From DAOPZC01 sp035353175 (GTDB taxonomy: Bacteria > Verrucomicrobiota > Kiritimatiellia > RFP12 > UBA1067), in assembly GCA_035353175.1 (NCBI GenBank), contig DAOPZC010000058.1:1-30634 (forward strand): a stretch of 30,634 nt of DNA, written 5' to 3'. The translations under genes were made by a program, and so were the position numbers. The notes beneath the pieces were generated by a model that had not been told where the DNA came from, did no database searches, and was given only the letters and a program-made list of their open reading frames with translations. The first letter of the stretch is position 1. Every line of letters begins with the position of its first letter. This document shows, piece by piece, positions 15,205 to 22,466 of this stretch.

Positions 15205-15783
15205 TCAACTCTTGCACAAGTTCTTCAGCAGCCAGACGATCGTCTCGCCGAGGTCATGCATGTTCTCGACCGACTCAGCGTCGTTCTCCACATCCCCCGG
15301 CTCGAGCCCAACGCCGAAATTCCAATACGTCGATCCGGGCACAATCATGCGCGACATCAGAAACATATGGTTGATCGCGTCGACCACATTGACCGCGCCG
15401 CCACGCCGATTCACCGCCACAGCGGCGCCGATTTTGCGCGAGAACATCCGCCCGTTCGCCACGCCCACCAACCCCGCGCGGTCGATCAGCGCCGTCATTT
15501 CCGCCGTCATTCCCGAAAAATACGAAGGCGAGCCCATGATGATGGCGTCCGCCTCGATCATCTTCCGGATGCAGTCGTTTACGATGTCGGCCTGAATCAC
15601 GCACTGCTTGTCTTTGGCTTCAAAGCAGTGGTAGCAGGCGGTGCAGCCACGGATCGGCAGCCCCCCGACCTGCACCAGTTCCGTGTCGATTCCCGCCCGC
15701 GCGATCGGTGAAAGCACCTTCCGCAGAAGAATCGCGGTGTTCCCCTCTTTTCGCGGACTGCCGTTAAACGCCACAACTTTCAT
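15205..15783 (-). CDS. Iron-sulfur flavoprotein, NADPH-dependent FMN reductase fold
   Basis: A 192-residue flavodoxin-like oxidoreductase. The FMN phosphate loop is FNGSPRKEGNTA (residues 6-17), and GSPSYFSGMTAEMTALIDR is the second flavin-binding block. Between them is a compact cysteine cluster C47-x2-C50-x2-C53-x7-C61, the arrangement that holds a 4Fe-4S centre in the iron-sulfur flavoprotein (Isf) family of archaea and anaerobic bacteria. The protein therefore probably passes electrons between ferredoxin-like donors and an acceptor such as oxygen species or quinones; the exact partner is unknown. The N-terminus (MKVVAFNGSPR) fixes the start, with AAAGAAGGAGGCG just upstream. A promoter at 15835-15863 suggests independent expression. 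It is convergent with the hybrid kinase, whose stop is only 22 bases away. Confidence 0.9.
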   Translation of the reverse strand: MKVVAFNGSPRKEGNTAILLRKVLSPIARAGIDTELVQVGGLPIRGCTACYHCFEAKDKQCVIQADIVNDCIRKMIEADAIIMGSPSYFSGMTAEMTALIDRAGLVGVANGRMFSRKIGAAVAVNRRGGAVNVVDAINHMFLMSRMIVPGSTYWNFGVGLEPGDVENDAESVENMHDLGETIVWLLKNLCKS

Positions 15784-15834
15784 CGTACGCCTCCTTCTTT
15801 GATACGTATTTCGCCAGAGAGAAAACCAGTCATC

Positions 15835-15863
15835 ATTCTCAATGACAGCCCTGGCAGTGTCAA
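15835..15863 (-). promoter_or_regulatory. Putative promoter of the iron-sulfur flavoprotein gene
   Basis: On the minus strand a perfect TTGACA (15863-15858), 17 bases, GAGAAT (15840-15835). The start would be near 15828, giving a leader of about 45 nt. Confidence 0.5.
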
Positions 15864-15864
15864 G

Positions 15865-15892
15865 AAGCGACTCGCGACAAAAGCGACTCGCG
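15865..15892. repeat. 12-bp direct repeat at a 16-base period
   Basis: AAGCGACTCGCG occurs at 15865-15876 and 15881-15892, just after the esterase stop and just upstream of the flavoprotein -35 box. It could be a pair of regulator half-sites on one helix face or a chance duplication. Confidence 0.5.
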
Positions 15893-15898
15893 TCGAGT

Positions 15899-16708
15899 TC
15901 ACCGGAAAACTGCGGGCGGACCGCCGCACGTCTGGAAAAACCGGACGATGGAGGATGCGGCTTCGGCAGGCAGCTCGTGGCCGCCCGGATGAATCAGCGC
16001 CACCACGGGCGCATCGGCACGGGAGGCATAGAGCGAGGCGTGCGGGCCCCACGGGCGGCCCTCGCCGCCGCAACGGTTGGTCCGGCGCAAGACGTCGATG
16101 GTCCTCTGCTGCCACTCGAATTTCACGAGCGTATCTTTCTCGCCCGCGACATGCAGCACCGGCTTGGGCGTCAGCTTCGCGAGCAGCGATGTCGCCGCCG
16201 CGCAAGGCGCGAAAGCGGCGAACACGTAGGGGCGTTCCGCCCACAGCAGATACGTGAAACCGCCGCCGTTGGAATGCCCTGTGGCATACACGCGTTTGCC
16301 GTCGATGCGGACTGTCGTACGGAGCGTCGCCATCACGGCATCGAAAAACTTCAGATCCCGGTCCCCCAAGACCCCCGGCACGTTCTGCCATCCGGCCTTT
16401 TTTCCTTCCGGGTCGGCGAGGCGTCCCGGCGTGGGGAGCCCCTGCATATAGACCACCAGCGCCTCGGGCCAGAGCGTATGGATGGGAAGCGCGCGGGCCG
16501 CATGGCGCATGTTGCCGCCGTGCCCATGAAACACGAAAACGGCGGGCGCGGCGTTCGACGCCGCCGGCGACGGCACATAGACCAGCGCCTCGCGCGTCAC
16601 GCCGTCCACGCTCCATTCACGGCACTCCGGCTCAGAGGCCATCGCCGACAGCCCCAGCGCAAAGCCTACGAGACGGATCGCAGAACTGTACGGCGCGCGT
16701 GTCGGCAT
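15899..16708 (-). CDS. Secreted PHB-depolymerase-family esterase
   Basis: A 269-residue alpha/beta hydrolase related to polyhydroxybutyrate depolymerases, LpqC and feruloyl esterases (carbohydrate esterase family 1-like). A short signal peptide (SSAIRLVGFALGLSAMA) precedes ECREWSVDGVTREALVYVP. The oxyanion segment is FVFHGHGGNMRH. The nucleophile is S146 in GHSNGGG, the acid is probably D192 in AGEKDTLVKF, and the base H244 is in HPGGHELP. Likely substrates are polymer or plant cell-wall esters, but sequence alone does not choose between them. ATG 16708 was selected over further upstream starts because those lie inside gltX and would bury the signal peptide. It begins 10 bases after the gltX stop, with AAGG near the end of gltX as ribosome site, so it is probably read from the gltX transcript. 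Its function is unrelated to translation. Confidence 0.9.
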   Translation of the reverse strand: MPTRAPYSSAIRLVGFALGLSAMASEPECREWSVDGVTREALVYVPSPAASNAAPAVFVFHGHGGNMRHAARALPIHTLWPEALVVYMQGLPTPGRLADPEGKKAGWQNVPGVLGDRDLKFFDAVMATLRTTVRIDGKRVYATGHSNGGGFTYLLWAERPYVFAAFAPCAAATSLLAKLTPKPVLHVAGEKDTLVKFEWQQRTIDVLRRTNRCGGEGRPWGPHASLYASRADAPVVALIHPGGHELPAEAASSIVRFFQTCGGPPAVFR

Positions 16709-16718
16709 AAGGCCAGCC

Positions 16719-18032
16719 TTAAAAGTTTCCCTCTCGCAACTTCTGCGCCACGCCCCGCAAGCGGGCGCAGACCTTCTCGCGCCCGAGCAACGCCAACATC
16801 TCAAAGAGCCCGGGGCCTTCGGTGAGGCCGGACACCGCCACACGCACCGGATGCACCATCGCCCCCAACCCCGCGCCGCGGGCCTCACCCATCGCCGCCA
16901 GCACCTCGTGCGTTGTCTGCAGGTCAAAAACCGGCAGCACCGCATACTTGTCCGCCACCTCGTCCAGCAGCGCCGGCACGCCCTCGACCTTCAGGCGTTT
17001 CTCGACGCCCTTCGGATCAAACGCGTAAGCTTCCGTGAAGAAATAGGCGCACGAGCCCGGGATCTCCGAGTAGAACTTGGTGCGGATCTGCATCTGGTCC
17101 ATGACACCCTCAAGATCGGAACCCTCGGTGGAGAGCCCGGCCGCCTGCACGCGGGAGACGAACTCGGCCGCGTACACCTCGCGCGGCTGACGGTGGATAT
17201 ACTCGCCGTTCATCCACACCAGCTTCTTCATGTCGAAGCGGGCCGCGCTCGATTTGCAGCGGTCGAGCGTAAAGAGCTGAATCATCTCCTCGCGGCTCAG
17301 CACCTCGCGGTCATCGCCCGGAGCCCAGCCGAGCAGCAGCAGGAAGTTAAAAAGCGCCTCGGGCAAATAGCCCTGCTCCTTGAACTCGCCCACGAAGGCC
17401 GCGCCGTCGCGCTTGGAATAGGGCTTGCCCTGGTTGTTGACGATCATCGGCAGATGCGCATACTTCGGCACCGGCGCGCCGATCGCCTTGAACAGTTCAA
17501 TGTGCTTGAACGTGTTCTCCACGTGGTCGTCACCGCGAATCACGTGCGTGATCGACATGTCGATGTCGTCCACAACGTTAGAGAGATGGAACACCGGCGT
17601 GCCGTCGGAGCGGACGATCACGAAATCCTGAGTGTCCTCGGCCCGCTTCTTGATCGTGCCTTTGACCACATCGGTGTACTCCAGACGTCCCTCCTTGGGC
17701 ATGCGGAAAATCACGCATTCGCCGCCGCCGCCCTTGTTGTCGCGGTAGGCGAAACCTTTGCGGATCAACTCGTCCGCCACCGCCAGATGCCGCTCCTTCT
17801 GCCGACTCTGATACACGGCCGTTTCATCGTAATCGAGCCCCAGCCACGCCATGCAGCTCAGCAGCGTATCGATGGCCGCCTGGGTGGAGCGCTCGCGGTC
17901 CGTATCCTCCACGCGCAACAAGAACTTGCCACCCTCGTGACGCGCGAACAGCCAGTTGAAAATCGCCGCGCGAATGTTGCCGATATGGACGTTGCCGGTG
18001 GGGCTTGGCGCAAAACGGACTCTGACAGACAT
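16719..18032 (-). CDS. gltX: Glutamyl-tRNA synthetase
   Basis: A 437-residue class I aminoacyl-tRNA synthetase attaching glutamate to tRNA. The N-terminus RVRFAPSPTGNVHIGNIRAA contains the HIGH motif as HIGN (residues 16-19). VEDTDRERS follows, then QDFVIVRSDGTPVFHLSNVVDD and the ATP-binding KMSKS equivalent as YSKRDG (205-210). The C-terminal helical anticodon-binding region is somewhat short compared with the usual 465-490 residues. No CxC...C zinc site is visible in the connective insertion, as in many bacterial forms. Whether it is discriminating (Glu-tRNA only) or also charges tRNA-Gln cannot be told. The start has RBS AAAGGAG, and a promoter is at 18071-18099. The esterase gene follows at 10 bases. 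Confidence 0.97.
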   Translation of the reverse strand: MSVRVRFAPSPTGNVHIGNIRAAIFNWLFARHEGGKFLLRVEDTDRERSTQAAIDTLLSCMAWLGLDYDETAVYQSRQKERHLAVADELIRKGFAYRDNKGGGGECVIFRMPKEGRLEYTDVVKGTIKKRAEDTQDFVIVRSDGTPVFHLSNVVDDIDMSITHVIRGDDHVENTFKHIELFKAIGAPVPKYAHLPMIVNNQGKPYSKRDGAAFVGEFKEQGYLPEALFNFLLLLGWAPGDDREVLSREEMIQLFTLDRCKSSAARFDMKKLVWMNGEYIHRQPREVYAAEFVSRVQAAGLSTEGSDLEGVMDQMQIRTKFYSEIPGSCAYFFTEAYAFDPKGVEKRLKVEGVPALLDEVADKYAVLPVFDLQTTHEVLAAMGEARGAGLGAMVHPVRVAVSGLTEGPGLFEMLALLGREKVCARLRGVAQKLREGNF

Positions 18033-18070
18033 CTCAAAAACTCCTTTGGATCAACAGATTTAAAGCGGTA

Positions 18071-18099
18071 AGTTTAACGCGCCCTCGCCCGATTAACAA
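18071..18099 (-). promoter_or_regulatory. Promoter of gltX
   Basis: On the minus strand TTGTTA (18099-18094), exactly 17 bases, TAAACT (18076-18071). The same -10 hexamer is used by the ATP synthase promoter. It predicts a leader of about 30 nt containing the AAAGGAG site. Confidence 0.6.
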
Positions 18100-18118
18100 G
18101 CGCAACGTCCCGCGCGGC

Positions 18119-18147
18119 TTGTCACCGGCCTTCCCGTGTGCTATTTT
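18119..18147 (+). promoter_or_regulatory. Promoter predicting a leaderless esterase mRNA
   Basis: TTGTCA (18119-18124), exactly 17 bases, TATTTT (18142-18147). The transcription start should fall at about 18153-18156, on or next to ATG 18156. No ribosome site precedes that ATG, which fits a leaderless message. Confidence 0.55.
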
Positions 18148-18155
18148 CTTCAGCA

Positions 18156-19001
18156 ATGAAAACCGTATTTATTTCCGTTTTTTCGGCGCTGAGCTTTGCG
18201 GCCAACATCGCGTTCACACAGCCTCCGGAAGCGGGTGTTGTGACGCTCACCAACCTGTCCTATTACAGCGCACAAGCGTTGCGCAACGCGGACGGCTATC
18301 AGAAATCGCAGTGCCAGCTGGACCTGCGCTATCCCGCGAACCGCAGCGGCTTTGCGACCGTCGTCTGGTTCCACGGCGGCGGGCTCACGGGCGGAAAACG
18401 CCATTTCATCAACCTGAAAGATCCCGAGATCGCGGTGGCGGCGGTCGGCTACCGGCTCTCGCCCAAGGCCCCGCACCCCGCCTATCTGGAAGACGCGGCC
18501 GCGGCCGTCGCCTGGGTCATCCGGAATGTCGCACAGTATGGGGGAGACTCGAACAAGGTCTTTGTGGCCGGCCACTCCGCAGGCGGCTACCTGACCGCGA
18601 TGGTCGGAATGGACCCCCGCTGGCTCGCCGCGCACGACCTCTCGATCCACCAGTTGGCGGGACTGATCCCGGTCAGCGCACAAGTCACGACCCATTTCCA
18701 AGTGAAGAAGCTGCTCGGCGACACGGGCCAGCAGTACCGCCCGCTGATCGACGAATACGCGCCGCTCTATTATTGTTCCAGCAACCTGCCGCCGATCTGC
18801 CTGGTGCTGGGGGACCGCAAGATCGAGTTCAAGTGCCGCGTGGAAGAGAATGACCTCATGGCCGTCAGCCTCCGCACGCTGGGCCACCCGAGCGTCGAGT
18901 TTCACGAGCTCGCGGGGCTCAACCACGGGACCGTCGGCACGGGCGCCATGCCGTACGCGCAACAGTTCATCAAGAAGTACGCCGCGGCCCAAACCCCGTG
19001 A
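18156..19001 (+). CDS. Exported alpha/beta-hydrolase esterase, BD-FAE-like
   Basis: A 281-residue carboxylesterase of the alpha/beta-hydrolase-3/BD-FAE type. MKTVFISVFSALSFAANIAF is a signal peptide, with cleavage around residue 20. The oxyanion loop is HGGG (73-76), the nucleophile S141 is in AGHSAGGY, the acid is probably D220 in LVLGDRKIEF, and the base H257 is in GLNHGTV. LDLRYP and AVAAVGYRLSPKAPHPAYLEDA are the family's conserved segments. It likely removes acyl groups from sugars or small esters outside the cytoplasm, but the substrate is unknown. A GTG at 18138 could extend the frame by six residues, but it lies upstream of the -10 box, so ATG 18156 is preferred. pflA starts 10 bases after its stop, implying co-transcription with a functionally unrelated gene. 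Confidence 0.88.
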   Translation: MKTVFISVFSALSFAANIAFTQPPEAGVVTLTNLSYYSAQALRNADGYQKSQCQLDLRYPANRSGFATVVWFHGGGLTGGKRHFINLKDPEIAVAAVGYRLSPKAPHPAYLEDAAAAVAWVIRNVAQYGGDSNKVFVAGHSAGGYLTAMVGMDPRWLAAHDLSIHQLAGLIPVSAQVTTHFQVKKLLGDTGQQYRPLIDEYAPLYYCSSNLPPICLVLGDRKIEFKCRVEENDLMAVSLRTLGHPSVEFHELAGLNHGTVGTGAMPYAQQFIKKYAAAQTP

Positions 19002-19011
19002 CCGCCCCAGT

Positions 19012-19731
19012 ATGAACCCTTCTGTCACAGGCAGGATCCACTCGATCGAGTCGTTCGGCACGCTGGACGGGCCGGGCATCCGCTACGTCCTTTTCATGCA
19101 GGGATGCCCGCTGCGCTGCCTCTATTGCCACAACCCCGACGCGCGAAGCCAAGAGGCCGGCAAGGCGATGACCGCCGGCGAAGTGCTCGCCGACATCTTG
19201 ACATACCGCCCCTTCATCGCGCGTGGCGGCGTCACGCTCTCCGGCGGCGAGCCGCTGCTGCAAACCGCCTTCACCTGCGAAGTGCTCGACGGATGCAGAG
19301 AAAACAAACTGCACAGCGCCATCGACACTTCGGGCGCCGTTCCGCTGGCGCAATCGGCGCGGGCGATCGACCGTGCGGACCTGATCCTGCTGGACATCAA
19401 GGCGCTTGATGACGACCTGTGCGTCCCGTTGACGGGGATGAGCAACCGCAACACGCTGGCGACGCTGGAATACTGCGAGACCATCGGCAAAGCGGTCTGG
19501 ATCAGACACGTGCTGGTGCCGGGTTACACGCTCGATGAATCGCGGCTGCAGCGGCTGTCGGACTTCCTGTTGAGGTTCGCCTGCATCCGCAAGATCGAAC
19601 TGCTCCCTTTCCACAAGATGGGCGAATACAAATGGGAAGCGCTGAAGTGCCCGTATGCGCTCAAGGACACGCCGCCGCCGAGTGACGAAGAGATGCGGCG
19701 CGCCAGAAATATTTTTCAGCGGCGCAGATGA
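19012..19731 (+). CDS. pflA: Pyruvate formate-lyase-activating enzyme (radical SAM)
   Basis: A 239-residue radical SAM activase that installs the glycyl radical on pyruvate formate-lyase or a related glycyl radical enzyme. The N-terminus GRIHSIESFGTLDGPGIRYV is typical. The 4Fe-4S motif C32-x3-C36-x2-C39 lies in QGCPLRCLYCHNPD. TLSGGEPLLQ is the SAM-binding GGE block, and LDIKALDDD and LLPFHKMGEYKWEAL follow. There is no ferredoxin-type insertion after the SAM motif, which favours a PflA-like enzyme over the activases of other glycyl radical enzymes. The target lyase is not in this window. It implies anaerobic pyruvate metabolism. ATG 19012 follows the esterase stop by 10 bases with only a weak ribosome site (CCCCAG), so translation may be coupled. 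Confidence 0.92.
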   Translation: MNPSVTGRIHSIESFGTLDGPGIRYVLFMQGCPLRCLYCHNPDARSQEAGKAMTAGEVLADILTYRPFIARGGVTLSGGEPLLQTAFTCEVLDGCRENKLHSAIDTSGAVPLAQSARAIDRADLILLDIKALDDDLCVPLTGMSNRNTLATLEYCETIGKAVWIRHVLVPGYTLDESRLQRLSDFLLRFACIRKIELLPFHKMGEYKWEALKCPYALKDTPPPSDEEMRRARNIFQRRR

Positions 19732-19809
19732 CGCGCACGTGCGCAGACGGGCTGGCGTACCGCCAAGAACTCACGTTCCGCCAACCGTCTGGGGAGACAC
19801 GCGCAAGCG

Positions 19810-20643
19810 TCACTTGATCGAATAGCGGGTCGCCTTCGTCAGCGCCTTCCAAAGCTGCTCCGGCGTTTCGGACGAAAGGATCGCCTCACGGTTCTGCTCT
19901 TTCAGGAAGGTCTCGGTCAGCCCCGACATCAGGCGCAGATAGAACGCGCTGACCGCCGTGGGAATCGTGATGAAAAACACGATGTTGACCACATTGCCGC
20001 CATCGTCGTACTTGATGCCCTTCTTGGAAACGCCTAAGGCCAACGTCAAACCGCCGCCTTCGACGCCGCGCACGTGCGGGAAGGCGAGCCCGTTCTCCAT
20101 GGCGGTGCTCAGCACCGCCTCGCGTTCCAGCGCGTTCTGCACGAGCTTGTCCACGCCGGACACGAACCCCTTCTGTTCCATCACGGCGGCCAGCTCGGCG
20201 ATCGCTTCCGCGCCCGTCGCGGCCTTCAGGTCCGGAACCATCAGCGACTCCGCGGAAAAGCGCGAGATGCCCGACTTGCGCGGTTCGCTGCGGCTCGGCG
20301 CCTCCCCCACCCACCGCGGCGCATCGCTTTCCTCGTAGAGGATGCGCGCGCAACTCGGACAGTTCTGAATCTGCTTGCACAGACGCACCGCCTGCACCTG
20401 GCTGATCGGCATGCGCATCCCGCAAATCGCACAACACCCGTTGTACATCGGCGCCATCACGATGTGATCTTTTTTGTAGAGCCGCTGATAGAGCGATTTC
20501 ATGTCCGGCGGCAGCTTGTCCGTCAGCTGATCAATCGACTCGTTCAATTTTTCCATGTGGCTGCCGTCACCGGTCGTCCGGTGCTCGTCGCGGATCAGCA
20601 CCAGCTCTTGCAACTGGTTCAAATGGTTGATGAGACTTTGCAT
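19810..20643 (-). CDS. Zinc-ribbon / PTS EIIA (fructose-Ntr type) fusion protein
   Basis: A 277-residue soluble protein with two unrelated parts. Residues 1-60 are helical (LINHLNQLQELVLIRDEH...LYQRLYKKDH), a probable short coiled coil. Residues 70-105 are a C4 zinc ribbon, with C71-x2-C74 in CAICGMRMP and C95-x2-C98 in NCPSCARILYEE, like the ribbon at the end of the CdsZ/zf-RING_7 proteins. Residues about 132-272 are a PTS EIIA domain of the mannitol/fructose/Ntr type. Its phospho-accepting histidine is H190 in ENGLAFPHVRG, and FFITIPTAVSAFYLRLMSGL and LSSETPEQLWKAL complete the fold. By family the EIIA part is phosphorylated through HPr or NPr and may regulate rather than transport. The zinc ribbon suggests contact with nucleic acid or protein. 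No EI, HPr or permease gene is near. RBS AAAGGAA precedes ATG 20643. Confidence 0.88.
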   Translation of the reverse strand: MQSLINHLNQLQELVLIRDEHRTTGDGSHMEKLNESIDQLTDKLPPDMKSLYQRLYKKDHIVMAPMYNGCCAICGMRMPISQVQAVRLCKQIQNCPSCARILYEESDAPRWVGEAPSRSEPRKSGISRFSAESLMVPDLKAATGAEAIAELAAVMEQKGFVSGVDKLVQNALEREAVLSTAMENGLAFPHVRGVEGGGLTLALGVSKKGIKYDDGGNVVNIVFFITIPTAVSAFYLRLMSGLTETFLKEQNREAILSSETPEQLWKALTKATRYSIK

Positions 20644-20721
20644 GCGTTCCTTTCATTCGGAGGTCTTTGCTGAAACAGGTTCTCAACAGACCCCGATCTT
20701 ATCTGAAATTAATACCCCTGA

Positions 20722-20750
20722 TTTTGACGGAATTCACGCACAGTGTCAAT
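20722..20750 (-). promoter_or_regulatory. Putative promoter of the zinc-ribbon/EIIA gene
   Basis: On the minus strand a perfect TTGACA (20750-20745), 17 bases, CAAAAT (20727-20722). The leader would be about 70 nt. The rest of the 20644-20909 gap shows nothing else recognisable. Confidence 0.5.
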
Positions 20751-20909
20751 GAAACGCCGTATCAAAATGCGTCCCAGACGGCCGTTTCCCGCGCACGACA
20801 AACCGGGGATGGCGGGCAGGATACGGCTGCGGCAGCGCGCAAAGGCCCCCGCTTCGCGCGCCCGCACCCGCACGGCCCGTCCGCCGGCCCGAGACGTGTC
20901 CGGCCCCTG

Positions 20910-21386
20910 CTATTTTTTGACATAGCGGCGGCACTTCACACCCGCCTCGTTAAGCAACCGCTGCGTCTGCTCGGTGAAGGCGTATTCGCCGCCATAAATG
21001 ACCTCGCGGATGCCCGCGTTAATGATCATCTTGGCACAGGTCAGACAGGGGCTGATTGTCACGTAGATCGCCGAGCCCGCCAGACGGATGCCGTAGTAAG
21101 CGGCCTGACAGATCGCATTCTGCTCGGCATGCACGCAAATGCACTCCTCGAGGCTCGCCCCCGACGGCGCCTTGCCCGCGCAGCGCGCGCACCCGCCCTC
21201 GAAACAGTTCTTCACCCCGCGCGGCGTGCCATTGTATCCGGTCGAGATGATGCGGTTCTCCGACACAACGATCGCCGCGACTTTGCGACGCGAACAGTTT
21301 GCCCGCGTCGCCATCACCTGAGCGATCTCCATGAAATAGGTGTCCCAGTCCGGACGGGGGTCAACAGTCTTTTTCCTAGCGGCCAT
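20910..21386 (-). CDS. Deoxycytidylate (dCMP) deaminase, ComEB-like
   Basis: A 158-residue zinc enzyme converting dCMP to dUMP, the precursor of dTMP. It begins DWDTYFMEIAQVMATRANCSRRKVAAIVV, followed by STGYNGTPRG. The catalytic zinc site is H86-A-E88 (CVHAEQNA) with C114 and C117 in SPCLTCAKM. Extra cysteines in NCFEGGCARCAG (61-70) match the second, structural zinc site seen in phage T4-type and ComEB-type enzymes. Length is normal. ATG 21386 was chosen over upstream in-frame starts because GGGAGC lies 7 bases before it and homologous sequence begins there. It has an extended -10 promoter at 21418-21426. The next same-strand gene is 266 bases away with its own promoter, so this gene is probably transcribed alone. 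Confidence 0.95.
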   Translation of the reverse strand: MAARKKTVDPRPDWDTYFMEIAQVMATRANCSRRKVAAIVVSENRIISTGYNGTPRGVKNCFEGGCARCAGKAPSGASLEECICVHAEQNAICQAAYYGIRLAGSAIYVTISPCLTCAKMIINAGIREVIYGGEYAFTEQTQRLLNEAGVKCRRYVKK

Positions 21387-21417
21387 AGATATGCTCCCGA
21401 GGTTCGATAATGCGCAC

Positions 21418-21426
21418 ACTATATCA
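21418..21426 (-). promoter_or_regulatory. Extended -10 promoter of the dCMP deaminase gene
   Basis: On the minus strand TGATATAGT: a TG dinucleotide, one base, then TATAGT (five of six consensus). No good -35 is seen, as is usual for extended -10 promoters. The leader would be about 25-30 nt. Confidence 0.5.
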
Positions 21427-21540
21427 CAGGCAGGCCCGCGCGTGTAGCGGCATCTGCTGTGCTCCGCAGCCTGTTTTTTCTCGCATCGCCCCCGCATTCG
21501 TATTAAAGTTTTACCCTCTTCAATTGAACCGGAGTTCGCC

Positions 21541-22377
21541 ATGCTGATTGACGTCCACGTACACACTTTTCCAGACGACTTGGCGGCGCGCGCCCTTGAG
21601 AAGCTGGTTGAAAAGTGTGACCACTATATTTCTCCCGCAGCAGACGGCACGGTCGCCGGGCTGCTCAGGGACATGCAGAAGAGCGGAGTCGATTACGCGG
21701 TCGTCTGCCCGATCGCCACCAAACCCTCCCAGTTCGAGGGAATCCTCACGGAGGCGCTCGCCATCCGTGACGGCGGACGCGGCAACGTGGCGGCGCGCCA
21801 CCTGATCCCCTTCGCCTCCGTGCACCCGTCCGACGAGGCCCGCTTCGCGCGTCTGACGCAGGTCGCCGAAAGCGGCATCCGCGGTATCAAGCTGCACCCC
21901 TACTATCAGCCGTGCGTCTTGGATTCGCCCGAAATGCTGGAATTCTTCCGCTGTTGCCGCGACCTCAACCTCGTCGTGCAGTGCCACTGCGGTTTCGACA
22001 TCGGCTTTCCGTTCGAGCCGGTCTGCGGCCCAGAACGTGTGGCCCGGGTCATGCGCGAGGTGCCGGGGCTGAAATTCATTGCCGCCCACCTCGGCGGATG
22101 GCGTCAATGGGGAAGCGCGATCGAAAATGTGCTCGGCAAAGACATCTACCTCGACACCTCCATCCTGAAGCGGAACTTCGACGACGCGGCGACGCTGCGC
22201 GTGTTGCGCGAACATCCCGCGAACAAGCTGCTGTTCGCCACCGACTGGCCCTGGCTGAGCTTCGAGGACGGAGTGTCTTTCGTCCGCTCCGCGGGATTTC
22301 TTGCGGCGCAGGAGAATGCCGTTCTCGGCGGCAACGCGGCTTCGCTCTTGGGCGTCTCTGCAACGGCCCCCTGGTGA
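21541..22377 (+). CDS. Amidohydrolase-2-family metal-dependent hydrolase
   Basis: A 278-residue TIM-barrel hydrolase or decarboxylase of the amidohydrolase 2 group. The metal ligands appear in order: D4-x-H6-x-H8 in LIDVHVHTF, the segment GIRGIKLHPYYQP, a barrel histidine in VQCHCGFD, IAAHLGGW, and the catalytic aspartate in FATDWPW. GGNAASLLG ends the domain, as in related proteins. Known relatives decarboxylate aromatic acids or hydrolyse lactones, and many are unassigned, so no substrate is offered. RBS GGAG is 6-9 bases before ATG 21541. No clear promoter was found upstream beyond a weak TATTAA at 21501-21506. It ends just before the bidirectional terminator at 22409-22439. Its position beside the dCMP deaminase (divergent) carries no functional message that I can see. 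Confidence 0.88.
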   Translation: MLIDVHVHTFPDDLAARALEKLVEKCDHYISPAADGTVAGLLRDMQKSGVDYAVVCPIATKPSQFEGILTEALAIRDGGRGNVAARHLIPFASVHPSDEARFARLTQVAESGIRGIKLHPYYQPCVLDSPEMLEFFRCCRDLNLVVQCHCGFDIGFPFEPVCGPERVARVMREVPGLKFIAAHLGGWRQWGSAIENVLGKDIYLDTSILKRNFDDAATLRVLREHPANKLLFATDWPWLSFEDGVSFVRSAGFLAAQENAVLGGNAASLLGVSATAPW

Positions 22378-22408
22378 TCGGCACATCATCGGCGCACGCG
22401 AAAGCGAA

Positions 22409-22439
22409 AAAAAGGAACAGCGGCAGGCTGTTCCTTTTT
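22409..22439. terminator. Bidirectional rho-independent terminator
   Basis: AAAAAGGAACAGC (22409-22421) and GCTGTTCCTTTTT (22427-22439) are exact complements around a 5-base loop. This gives a T-tract at the 3' side on both strands (five Ts on plus, seven on minus). It separates the convergent amidohydrolase and TPR genes. Confidence 0.93.
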
Positions 22440-22466
22440 GAGTCGTTTGCCGCCCGAGGGCTCTTC

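Noticed and set aside
19733..19744. The palindrome GCGCACGTGCGC after pflA as a regulatory site
   Set aside because: It lies between two convergent gene ends with no T-tract and no promoter nearby; chance is sufficient.
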